From the NCBI GenBank assembly GCA_030148865.1, contig JASBSR010000039.1, forward strand, positions 1 to 57,504: 57,504 bases of DNA, given 5' to 3'. Under the pieces are notes generated by a model that made no database searches, had not been told where the DNA came from, and saw only the letters and a list, made by a program, of their open reading frames with translations. Of the stretch, positions 29,633-38,467 are shown in pieces. The stretch's first letter is position 1. Each line of letters begins with the position of its first letter. The translations under genes were made by a program, and so were the position numbers. This stretch comes from Gammaproteobacteria bacterium. GTDB taxonomy: Bacteria > Pseudomonadota > Gammaproteobacteria > SZUA-229.

Positions 29633-30487
29633 TCAGACTGATTTTAATCGTTGCCATATGGCAAGTGTTGCTTCAGCCTGATTCAACGAGTAAAAGTGCA
29701 TGCCGGGCGCGCCCTGTTCGAGCAGGCGCGTACACAGTTCGCTAACAACATCGCAACCGAAACGCTGCAGGCTCGCTGTATCATCCTGAAAGGCTTCGAG
29801 TTGTTTGCGTATCCAGCGCGGAATTTCGGCGCCACATGTATCAGAGAAACGCGTCAGGCTGGCGAAATTGGTAATCGGCATAATGCCGGGAACAACTGGA
29901 ATTCCCAGGCTGACCTGCTCGCATTTTTCGACGAAACGTAGGTATGCATCGATATTGTAAAAGTACTGAGTGATCGCAGAATTAGCACCGGCCTTTACTT
30001 TTTGAGTAAAGTTTTCAAAATCGCTTTCGGGCGTTGCCGACTCAGGATGATACTCAGGATACGCAGCAACCTCGATATGAAAGTGATCACCACTATCTTC
30101 GCGAATAAAGTCGATCAGTTCACTGGCATGCGCGAAGTCGCCTGCGGCTTGGCTATCCTGAGGAATATCACCCCGCAAAGTTACCAGCCGTCGTATCCCC
30201 TTACTGATATAGGTATCGAGCAGGGCTTTGATTTCACTTTTACTGGAGCCAACGCATGAAATGTGTGGCGCAACATCGGTGGCGCCGTTAGCCAGCAGGT
30301 GATTAACAGTTTCCAGGGTGCGATCACGAGTGCTGCCACCGGCACCAAAGGTGACGGAAAAAAATGCGGGCTGGATATTTTTCTGCAGATGTCGCTGCAC
30401 AGCCATGAGTTTTTCCATGCCAACATCTGTTTTTGGCGGGAAAAATTCACAGCTGAACACAGGTGTGTTTCTGTTATGACTAGTCAT
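29633..30487 (-). CDS. metF: 5,10-methylenetetrahydrofolate reductase
   Basis: MetF makes 5-methyl-THF, the methyl donor for homocysteine remethylation, with FAD. The 284-residue TIM-barrel protein carries the N-terminal SCEFFPPKT motif, SVTFGAGGSTRDRT near residue 44, LRGDIPQDS near 100, AITQYFYN near 175 and VVPGIMPI. It lies 17 bp after ahcY on the same strand, so it should share the SAH riboswitch leader of ahcY. Confidence 0.95.
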   Translation of the reverse strand: MTSHNRNTPVFSCEFFPPKTDVGMEKLMAVQRHLQKNIQPAFFSVTFGAGGSTRDRTLETVNHLLANGATDVAPHISCVGSSKSEIKALLDTYISKGIRRLVTLRGDIPQDSQAAGDFAHASELIDFIREDSGDHFHIEVAAYPEYHPESATPESDFENFTQKVKAGANSAITQYFYNIDAYLRFVEKCEQVSLGIPVVPGIMPITNFASLTRFSDTCGAEIPRWIRKQLEAFQDDTASLQRFGCDVVSELCTRLLEQGAPGMHFYSLNQAEATLAIWQRLKSV

Positions 30488-30504
30488 TGTCTGGTCGTCA
30501 ATGA

Positions 30505-31926
<1,422 letters not shown>

Positions 31927-31951
31927 GTGCTCATCTCCTAGTGATTAAGAA

Positions 31952-32048
31952 ATGAGCGCCGTTGATTAAGGACCAGTCTCTGCCGATTGACAGAGTGTCG
32001 GTAATCTTCTGAGCCTGACCCGTGCGGGCTGCAGCGCTCCTCAGAAAC
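31952..32048 (-). promoter_or_regulatory. SAH riboswitch in the ahcY leader
   Basis: On the minus strand the leader carries GAGGAGCGCTGC, CAGGCTC and AACGGCGCTCA, the core of the S-adenosylhomocysteine riboswitch. P1 pairs perfectly: TTCTGAG (32046-32040) with CTCAGAA (32013-32007). P2 has a CCCG/CGGG stem around 32020. The pseudoknot pairs GAGCGC with GCGCTC (within 31954-31960). An extra hairpin, CTCTG/CAGAG, sits between P1 and the pseudoknot strand, a known variable insertion. The pseudoknot ends about 15 bases before the Shine-Dalgarno, which suits ligand-dependent exposure of the ribosome binding site. The assignment is by motif and pairing, not by a covariance search. Confidence 0.93.
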
Positions 32049-32051
32049 TGA

Positions 32052-32080
32052 ATTATGCCCCAAAGCCCGATCAAAATCGA
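32052..32080 (-). promoter_or_regulatory. Possible ahcY promoter
   Basis: A CATAAT -10-like hexamer lies at 32057-32052 on the minus strand, with a weak TCGATT -35 at 32080-32075, 17 bp apart. Transcription would start near 32045, right where the riboswitch P1 stem begins. A 14-bp perfect palindrome, ACGAATATATTCGT, lies just upstream at 32103-32116 and could bind a regulator. Confidence 0.4.
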
Positions 32081-32130
32081 GGTTTGGAGGTGAGATATCC
32101 TAACGAATATATTCGTGAGCCAAAAACTGA

Positions 32131-32287
32131 TGTCCGCAGATGAACACAGATAAACGCAGATAACGACGATGCGAAGGGGGGCGGGATCTTTAAATATCTT
32201 AGCCAGGTCGTCTTTCTCAGCCTACAATCAAGCCCAATGAATAGTTACCTGGGTTTATTTGCGTTTATCTGTGTTCATCTGCGGACA
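32131..32287. repeat. 27-bp perfect inverted repeat with 10-bp internal period
   Basis: Positions 32131-32157 and 32261-32287 are perfect inverted copies, separated by 103 bp. Each arm is built of 10-bp units of the form CRCAGATRAA. The left arm has three units (32135-32164) and the right arm four, the last two degenerate (32283 down to 32244). The element fills most of the 457-bp gene-free gap between metK and ahcY, together with the metK hairpin and the ahcY leader. It encodes no protein. It may be a MITE-like or REP-like element; no transposase is nearby. Confidence 0.75.
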
Positions 32288-32347
32288 TTATTTATCCCTT
32301 TGGTTTTAAATATTGTTTCGCCAGAATAATCACATCCTTCTGGTTTG

Positions 32348-32379
32348 TCTCTGACTAGCCAGACAAGGCTAGTCAGAGA
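32348..32379 (-). terminator. Strong hairpin after metK
   Basis: A perfect 13-bp stem (32348-32360 with 32367-32379) closes on a 6-base loop, starting 5 bp after the metK stop. There is no T-run after it on either strand, so it is either an atypical terminator or an mRNA 3'-end stabiliser for metK. Confidence 0.65.
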
Positions 32380-32383
32380 TTGA

Positions 32384-33541
32384 TCAAAGTCCTGCAGCAT
32401 CGCGCAGGGCGTCGGCCCTGTCGGTTTTTTCCCAGGTGAAGTTGGGCTCTTCGCGACCAAAATGCCCATAGGCTGCGGTGGCGTGATAAATCGGTCGCAG
32501 CAGATCCAGCATCGCGATCAACCCGCGTGGCTTGAGATCAAAATATTCGCGCACCAGAGCCACAATACGGTCATCGTCGATCTTGCCAGTGCCAAAAGTC
32601 TGCACCGATATCGAAGTCGGTTCGGCAACACCGATGGCGTAGGAGACCTGAATTTCGCACTTATCAGCCAGGCCGGCGGCAACAATATTCTTCGCCACGT
32701 AACGACCGGCATAAGCGGCGGAACGATCCACCTTGGACGGATCCTTGCCCGAGAATGCGCCGCCACCATGACGCGCCATGCCGCCGTAGGTATCGACAAT
32801 AATCTTACGACCGGTAAGACCGCAGTCACCCACCGGGCCCCCGATAACAAATTTGCCGGTCGGGTTGATGAAATATTTGGTATCGCTGCTCAGCCATTCT
32901 TTGGGTAATATCGGTTTGATGATTTCTTCCATCACCGCTTCGCGCAGGGTTTTGTTATCGATACCCGGGTCATGCTGGGTCGAAAGCACCACGGCGTCGA
33001 TTGCCACCGGCTGACCGTTTTCGTAAACAAAGGTCACCTGGCTTTTGGCATCGGGACGCAGCCATTCCAGAGTACCATCCTTGCGCATTTCCGACTGGCG
33101 TTTCACCAGGCGATGCGCATAAGTGATGGGTGCTGGCATCAGCACTGAAGTTTCGTTGCTGGCATAGCCGAACATCAGGCCCTGATCACCGGCACCCTGT
33201 TCGTGGTTTTCATCTTCGTCGACACCCTGAGCAATGTCGGGCGATTGCTTGTCGATGGAGGTGATGACCGCGCAGGACTCCCAGTCAAACCCCATATCAG
33301 AATGGTTGTAACCGATTTCTTTGACTGTCTGGCGAACCACATCCTGCATATCCACCCAGGCCGTGGTGGTGATTTCGCCGGAGATGACGACCATGCCGGT
33401 ATTGACCAGGGTTTCGCAGGCCACGCGGGCTTTATTGTCCTGGCTAAAAATGGCGTCGAGGATGGCGTCAGAAATCTGGTCGGCAACCTTGTCGGGATGG
33501 CCTTCAGAAACGGATTCAGATGTAAAAACGTGTTTGGTCAT
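32384..33541 (-). CDS. metK: S-adenosylmethionine synthetase
   Basis: MetK makes SAM from methionine and ATP. The 385-residue protein has the family's standard length. It shows the [15 protein letters not shown] start, the [12 protein letters not shown] hexapeptide region near residue 116 and the P-loop-like [19 protein letters not shown] near 260. All key motifs are intact. It is single-gene in layout: dnaG lies 220 bp upstream and a strong hairpin follows. Its leader contains a promoter candidate and an intrinsic terminator, suggesting attenuation. Confidence 0.97.
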   Translation of the reverse strand: MTKHVFTSESVSEGHPDKVADQISDAILDAIFSQDNKARVACETLVNTGMVVISGEITTTAWVDMQDVVRQTVKEIGYNHSDMGFDWESCAVITSIDKQSPDIAQGVDEDENHEQGAGDQGLMFGYASNETSVLMPAPITYAHRLVKRQSEMRKDGTLEWLRPDAKSQVTFVYENGQPVAIDAVVLSTQHDPGIDNKTLREAVMEEIIKPILPKEWLSSDTKYFINPTGKFVIGGPVGDCGLTGRKIIVDTYGGMARHGGGAFSGKDPSKVDRSAAYAGRYVAKNIVAAGLADKCEIQVSYAIGVAEPTSISVQTFGTGKIDDDRIVALVREYFDLKPRGLIAMLDLLRPIYHATAAYGHFGREEPNFTWEKTDRADALRDAAGL

Positions 33542-33596
33542 AATGGTTACCTGTGTATCTACCTGATTAATGTGTTCAAAAAAAGCGATCTGGGCA

Positions 33597-33630
33597 ATAA
33601 AAAACCCGACTCGCGTGGCGATTCGGGTTT
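33597..33630 (-). terminator. Intrinsic terminator in the metK leader (or end of dnaG transcript)
   Basis: On the minus strand, AACCCGA and TCGGGTT (33629-33623 and 33609-33603) form a stem, extended past one mismatch by TCGC/GCGA around a 3-base loop, followed by TTTTTATT. This is a textbook rho-independent terminator. It lies 56 bp upstream of the metK start and 132 bp past the dnaG stop. If the promoter at 33666-33693 is real it sits inside the metK leader and would act as an attenuator; otherwise it ends the dnaG transcript. Confidence 0.8.
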
Positions 33631-33665
33631 CAGGTATTGGTTACCATCAACTCGCTTTAGCCAGA

Positions 33666-33693
33666 TTTATATAGCGCCTGCAATCTGAGTCAA
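33666..33693 (-). promoter_or_regulatory. Candidate sigma-70 promoter of metK
   Basis: On the minus strand TTGACT (33693-33688) and TATAAA (33671-33666) are separated by 16 bp, a good match to -35 and -10 consensus. The start point would fall near 33659, giving a leader of about 118 nt that includes the terminator hairpin at 33597-33630. Confidence 0.55.
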
Positions 33694-33761
33694 ATGAGCG
33701 CTGAACTGGAGAGGAGCATAGAGCTGCTGGCAACTGATGTCAACCATAAGGAATGAATGGT

Positions 33762-35513
33762 TTAATGGCCACCGAGGTGGCTGCGGTATTCGAGCTCTTC
33801 GGCGTCGCTGAGTTTTTCGCCGTCGGCTTTTCGGCTGTGGAGTATTTCAAAACGATGATCGCGATAGCGTTTCTCCAAATGGTCAATAAAGCTGCAATAG
33901 ACTTCGCGCCGGGGTTCGGCTTCTTCTATACCATGGACGACGTGCTGTAGAAGCTTCTGTATCACATTAAAATCTTTTTCTGATCGCCAGCGCTCGATAA
34001 CAGCGGCGCTGCTGATGCCTGGATTTGATTTAATCATGGTGTATAGACGGTGCAGTAGCGGCAGACCCTGTAACTCGGCATCGGCAAACTGGTCACTCAT
34101 CTCACGGGCATCGGCCAGCTCTGGATACTGTAGCAGCAGCGCGACGGCGTCGCGGGTGCCGCTGAGGCTGATCTGGCGGCCGCGATTCACTGACGGTGGT
34201 TTTTGTACGGGGGCTTCTGCAACACCCGTCGTAAGGTTGTGCATTTTATTGGCAGAAATACCATATTGCGTTTCCAGCTGATCGAATAATAAATCCCGGA
34301 ATACGCTGTCTGGCATTTTCGAAAGCAAAGGTTTTGCCAGATCGGAGAGACGTGACTTGCCTTCCGCAATGCTGGTGTCGATGCCTTTGGTTAAATGCTG
34401 AAAAAAGAAGTCGGACAAAGGCATGGCTTCATCAAGCCTTTGTTCAAATTTTTCTTGACCTTCCTTGCGCACCATGGTGTCGGGGTCTTCGCCCGTTGGT
34501 AAAAATAAAAACCGCGCGATCATGCCGTCACGCAAAATTGGCAAAGCATTTTCCAGTGCGCGCCAGGCGGCTTTGTAGCCGGCGTTGTCGCCGTCGTAGC
34601 AAAAGATAATTTCGCGCACACTGCGAAAGCTGGTCTGGATCTGTTCGCGCGTGGTCGCCGTGCCCAGCGACGCCACGGCATAGCTAATACCGTGTTGCGC
34701 CAGTGCGACTACATCCATATAACCTTCGACAATGATGATGCGCTGTAAATCGCGTACTGACTTGCGTGCTTCATACAGCCCGTACAGCTCCAGACCTTTA
34801 TGAAACACCGTGCTCTCGGGCGAGTTTAGATATTTGGGTTCACCCTGGTTGAGGATACGGCCGCCAAAACCGATGACGCGGCCGCGTTTGTCGATGATCG
34901 GGAACATGATGCGATCACGAAACCGGTCGTAGATTTTATCGGCCGACTTTTCTACTAGCACGCCGCTGTCGAGTAGTGCCTTGCGCGTGCCGGGATTGCT
35001 GGCGAGTTTGTCGGCGATAAAACCCCAGGCATCGGGGGCATAACCCATTTGATAGGTTTTTGCGATCTCACCAGTGAGGCCGCGTTGTTTTAAATATTCG
35101 ATCGCGCGCGGTGTGGTTTTTAATTCCTGCTGGAACAGTTGTGCGCATTGTGCCAGCGCATCGTATACGGTTTCGCGTTCGTCGTGTTGCGCCAGCGCTT
35201 GCGGCGAAATATTTTCTCTGGGCACATCGACATTGTATTCTGCCGCCAGCGCTTCGATGGCGTCGACGAAATCCATGTTTTCATATGCCATCAAAAAACT
35301 AATTACGTTGCCACTTGTTTGGCAACCGAAGCAGTGATAAAACTGTTTGTTCTGGCTGACGGTGAAAGAAGGCGTTTTTTCGTTGTGAAACGGACAGCAA
35401 GCCGAATATTCGCGGCCTTTCTTTTTTAATGGTACGCGGGCATTGATCACGTCGACGATGTCGGCGCGCGAAATCAGATCATCGATAAAATTTTGCGGGA
35501 TGCGGCCTTTCAC
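33762..35513 (-). CDS. dnaG: DNA primase
   Basis: DnaG lays down RNA primers for replication with the DnaB helicase. The 583-residue protein has the N-terminal CHC2 zinc finger (CCPFHNEKTPSF through HCFGC, about residues 37-65), the RNA polymerase/TOPRIM core with VEGYMDVVAL near 265 and the DDDS-type CYDGDNAGYKAA. A helicase-binding C-terminal domain follows. In most gammaproteobacteria dnaG lies between rpsU and rpoD; here it follows dgt with a 6-bp gap, and rpsU is 12 kb away. Confidence 0.96.
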   Translation of the reverse strand: MKGRIPQNFIDDLISRADIVDVINARVPLKKKGREYSACCPFHNEKTPSFTVSQNKQFYHCFGCQTSGNVISFLMAYENMDFVDAIEALAAEYNVDVPRENISPQALAQHDERETVYDALAQCAQLFQQELKTTPRAIEYLKQRGLTGEIAKTYQMGYAPDAWGFIADKLASNPGTRKALLDSGVLVEKSADKIYDRFRDRIMFPIIDKRGRVIGFGGRILNQGEPKYLNSPESTVFHKGLELYGLYEARKSVRDLQRIIIVEGYMDVVALAQHGISYAVASLGTATTREQIQTSFRSVREIIFCYDGDNAGYKAAWRALENALPILRDGMIARFLFLPTGEDPDTMVRKEGQEKFEQRLDEAMPLSDFFFQHLTKGIDTSIAEGKSRLSDLAKPLLSKMPDSVFRDLLFDQLETQYGISANKMHNLTTGVAEAPVQKPPSVNRGRQISLSGTRDAVALLLQYPELADAREMSDQFADAELQGLPLLHRLYTMIKSNPGISSAAVIERWRSEKDFNVIQKLLQHVVHGIEEAEPRREVYCSFIDHLEKRYRDHRFEILHSRKADGEKLSDAEELEYRSHLGGH

Positions 35514-35519
35514 AGTGCA

Positions 35520-36713
35520 TCAGGGAATCAGGTTAACGAAAGACAGCTGCCGCGGATTGAAAATCCGTTCGTATTCGACAATCGCATAACGATCGGTCAT
35601 ACCGGCGATGTAATCGGCGACACCGCGAGCGCGGCCATCGTCACCGCCTTTGGCCTGCAACAGTTCACAGTGCTGTAAGGCTTCGGGAGGCAATACCCGG
35701 GCATCGTTCATGAAGGCATTGAACAGAGATTCAATAATCGAAGCTGCCTTGGTGGTCATGCGGTGCACGCGATAATGCTGGTACAGGTTTCTACGCAAAA
35801 ACTGTTTGAGTTCGAGTTTAATCTCGTCCATTTCAGCGCTAAAACTAATCAATGGTGCCGGTTGTTTATACACGTCAGTGAGTGATTTCAGCTTTGCGGC
35901 CTGAATATTGGCACGCGAAGTGTCGATGACATCAATCACCATGGCGCTGATCATGCGGCGGATGACTTCGTGGATCATGCGACGGTCACTGAGGCCAGGG
36001 TAACATTTCATCACGGTATCGTATTGTGAACGAAACAACTCAAGCTTGAGCAGGTCTTCGATTTTGATCAGACCGTAACGCAAGCCGTCGTCGACATCGT
36101 GATTGGTGTATGCGGTTTCGTCAGACAGATCGGTCAATTGCGCTTCGAGACTGGTCTGGGTTCTATCAATAAATCGTTGCGCGACATCGCCGAGTCGTTC
36201 TGCGTTTATGATCGAGCAGTGTTTGAGTATGCCTTCGCGGGTTTCGAAAGTTAAATTCAGGCCATCAAAGTCGGCGTATTTTTGCTCCAGTTTGTCGACT
36301 ACGCGCAGCGATTGCAGATTATGTTCAAAGCCGCCGTGCTCGCGCATGCAATGATTGAGTGCGGTTTGCCCGGCGTGACCAAACGGAGTGTGACCAAGGT
36401 CATGCGATAGCGCGATGGCTTCGGCAAGGTCTTCGTGCAGACCGAGTTCGCGCGCGATGCTGCGCGCAATCTGTGCGACTTCGAGTGAATGCGTTAACCG
36501 GGTGCGGAATAAATCGCCTTCGTGGTTCACAAACACCTGGGTTTTGTATTCGAGGCGACGAAATGCGGCTGAATGAATAATGCGATCACGATCGCGCTGA
36601 TATTGATTGCGATAGGTCGGTAGTTCTTCGTCATACAGCCGGCCGCGCGACTGCTGATGGTTGCAGGCATAAGGCTGGAGCAGGCCGCGGTAGTCGGGTG
36701 TCAGTTCAGGCAT
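35520..36713 (-). CDS. dgt: Deoxyguanosinetriphosphate triphosphohydrolase-like HD protein
   Basis: dGTPases cleave dNTPs to nucleosides and triphosphate. The 397-residue protein has the HD metal site: [19 protein letters not shown] near residue 65 and [17 protein letters not shown] near 105, and the N-terminal [15 protein letters not shown]. The length is that of the dGTPase-like family common outside Enterobacteria, not the longer E. coli Dgt. It overlaps aroB by 8 bp and ends 6 bp before dnaG. Confidence 0.9.
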   Translation of the reverse strand: MPELTPDYRGLLQPYACNHQQSRGRLYDEELPTYRNQYQRDRDRIIHSAAFRRLEYKTQVFVNHEGDLFRTRLTHSLEVAQIARSIARELGLHEDLAEAIALSHDLGHTPFGHAGQTALNHCMREHGGFEHNLQSLRVVDKLEQKYADFDGLNLTFETREGILKHCSIINAERLGDVAQRFIDRTQTSLEAQLTDLSDETAYTNHDVDDGLRYGLIKIEDLLKLELFRSQYDTVMKCYPGLSDRRMIHEVIRRMISAMVIDVIDTSRANIQAAKLKSLTDVYKQPAPLISFSAEMDEIKLELKQFLRRNLYQHYRVHRMTTKAASIIESLFNAFMNDARVLPPEALQHCELLQAKGGDDGRARGVADYIAGMTDRYAIVEYERIFNPRQLSFVNLIP

Positions 36714-37785
36714 AACTGCTCTCGATAGCGGTGCGTAATTGCGCTTCGCTGTAGTCAGTGCTGACCACGGCTTCCCCGATAGCTTTCATTAATACCAGAC
36801 GCAATACACCGTCGATGACTTTTTTATCCACCGCCATGCGTTCGATAAACGGGTCGACGTCGATTTCGGCGGGGGCGTGTATCGGTAGTCTGGCGCGCGC
36901 GACCTGCGCGATGGTGGCATCACAATCGGCCTGACCGAGCCAGCCCAGCTGCTGTGACATCCGTGCTGCCATACAGATGCCAGCACCGACCGCTTCACCG
37001 TGCAGCCACTGACCGTAGCCCATGCCGTTCTCGATGGCATGGCCAAAGGTATGGCCGAGATTGAGCAGGGCGCGCTGACCGCTTTCGCGCTCGTCGGCGG
37101 CGACGATTTCGGCTTTGGTCTGGCAGGAGACCTCGATAGCGTGTGCCAGCGCTACCGGATCACGTCGCAGCAAGGCGTCCAGATTCGCGTCCAGCCAGTC
37201 GAAAAAGCCGCGTTCACGGATCAGGCCGTATTTGATGATCTCGGCGAGACCGGCGCTGAGCTCGCGTTCGGGCAGGGTATTGAGAGTGTCGGTGTCGGCG
37301 ATGACTGCGCGTGGCTGGTAAAACGCGCCGATCATGTTTTTGCCCAGCGCATGATTGACCCCGGTTTTGCCACCCACCGAAGAATCGACCTGTGACAGCA
37401 GGGTGGTGGGGATCTGGATTAGATTGACGCCGCGCTGGTAACTGGCGGCGGCAAAGCCTGCCATGTCACCGACGACGCCACCGCCGAGGGCGATAATGGT
37501 GGTGTTGCGGTCGAGGCGATGGCTGAGGCAGGCATCATAAATCTGGTTGAGCACGCCGAGGTTTTTGTATTCCTCGCCGTCAGGCAGAACCACGCTTTGA
37601 TGACGAACACCGCTGAGCATGGCGCTGACCTTGCTGAGATACAGCGGCGCCACAGTTTCATTGCTGACGATGAGCGCGGTTTTGCCGGGAATATGGCTAT
37701 GCAGCAGCGCGCTCTGGCCGAGCAGGGCCTCGCCTATGTAAATCGGGTAGCTACGCTCGTCGAGATCAACAGTGAGTTGTTTCAT
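36706..37785 (-). CDS. aroB: 3-dehydroquinate synthase
   Basis: AroB makes 3-dehydroquinate, the second step of the shikimate pathway, using NAD and a divalent metal. The 359-residue protein has [37 protein letters not shown] near residue 130, and the metal-ligand stretches AEIIKYGL and [12 protein letters not shown] near 250. It follows aroK by 31 bp and overlaps dgt, consistent with one operon. Confidence 0.96.
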   Translation of the reverse strand: MKQLTVDLDERSYPIYIGEALLGQSALLHSHIPGKTALIVSNETVAPLYLSKVSAMLSGVRHQSVVLPDGEEYKNLGVLNQIYDACLSHRLDRNTTIIALGGGVVGDMAGFAAASYQRGVNLIQIPTTLLSQVDSSVGGKTGVNHALGKNMIGAFYQPRAVIADTDTLNTLPERELSAGLAEIIKYGLIRERGFFDWLDANLDALLRRDPVALAHAIEVSCQTKAEIVAADERESGQRALLNLGHTFGHAIENGMGYGQWLHGEAVGAGICMAARMSQQLGWLGQADCDATIAQVARARLPIHAPAEIDVDPFIERMAVDKKVIDGVLRLVLMKAIGEAVVSTDYSEAQLRTAIESSYA

Positions 37786-37816
37786 GCAAATCTTGTCGCA
37801 GAATTAGAGGTCAGAA

Positions 37817-38356
37817 TCAGGACTTAGACCCGGTTTTATCCAGATGGTTAAGCTGGCTAATAATAGCCTGTATCACGTTGCGTATCGAGGTATTGCTGGT
37901 ATCGATCGTGATTTGGGCGGTGTCCTGATACAGTGGCTGGCGCTGCTCCAGCAAGCGCGCGAGGATTTCACGAGGAGGTTCTTTGCCATGCAGCAGTGGG
38001 CGGTTGCGATCCCTGCTGGTGCGCGCGACCAATGCCCGGAGACTGCTGTGCAGGTAAATCACGATGCCGCGATCGGTCAGGGCTTTACGGTTGTCTGCGC
38101 TGAGCACGGCACCGCCGCCGGTGGCCAGTACCAGATTTTGCTGTTGACTGAGATCCTCGATCACCGCCTGTTCGCGCTTGCGGAAACCGTCTTCACCTTC
38201 TTTTTCGAAAATCAGCGGAATATCCGCGCCGGTGCGTTGTTCGATCACGCGATCGCTGTCGAGAAACTCCATGCCCAGCTTGCGCGCCAGCTGGCGCCCG
38301 ATGGTGGTTTTACCGGCCCCCATGGGGCCAATCAGGAAAATATTGTGTCTGCTCAT
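37817..38356 (-). CDS. aroK: Shikimate kinase
   Basis: AroK phosphorylates shikimate. The 179-residue P-loop kinase shows Walker A GPMGAGKTTIG at residues 10-20, the substrate Asp in FLDSDRVIE, FRKREQAVIED and LATGGGAV near 80, then RNRPLL. The aroK-aroB pair downstream of pilMNOPQ is the common gammaproteobacterial order. A terminator lies between pilQ and aroK, so aroK probably has its own promoter. Confidence 0.95.
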   Translation of the reverse strand: MSRHNIFLIGPMGAGKTTIGRQLARKLGMEFLDSDRVIEQRTGADIPLIFEKEGEDGFRKREQAVIEDLSQQQNLVLATGGGAVLSADNRKALTDRGIVIYLHSSLRALVARTSRDRNRPLLHGKEPPREILARLLEQRQPLYQDTAQITIDTSNTSIRNVIQAIISQLNHLDKTGSKS

Positions 38357-38408
38357 GGCCGGGCAAGACTAACGATTGTGCTGGTATGACGCAAATATTT
38401 GTCACTCA

Positions 38409-38446
38409 AAACAAAGCCCCGCCGTGACCGGGTCAGAGCGGGGCTG
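38409..38446 (-). terminator. Terminator after pilMNOPQ
   Basis: An 8-bp perfect stem (AGCCCCGC / GCGGGGCT at 38438-38445 and 38415-38422) is followed on the minus strand by TTGTTTTGAG. It lies 22 bp after the pilQ stop and before the aroK start, so it separates the pilus operon from aroK-aroB. Confidence 0.75.
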
Positions 38447-38467
38447 GTTTAGGTGTCTGTTTCTGAT

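Noticed and set aside
33541..33700. Known SAM riboswitch upstream of metK
   Set aside because: The leader lacks the conserved SAM-I and SAM-II core motifs; only a promoter and a terminator hairpin are visible, so I report it as a possible attenuator of unknown class.
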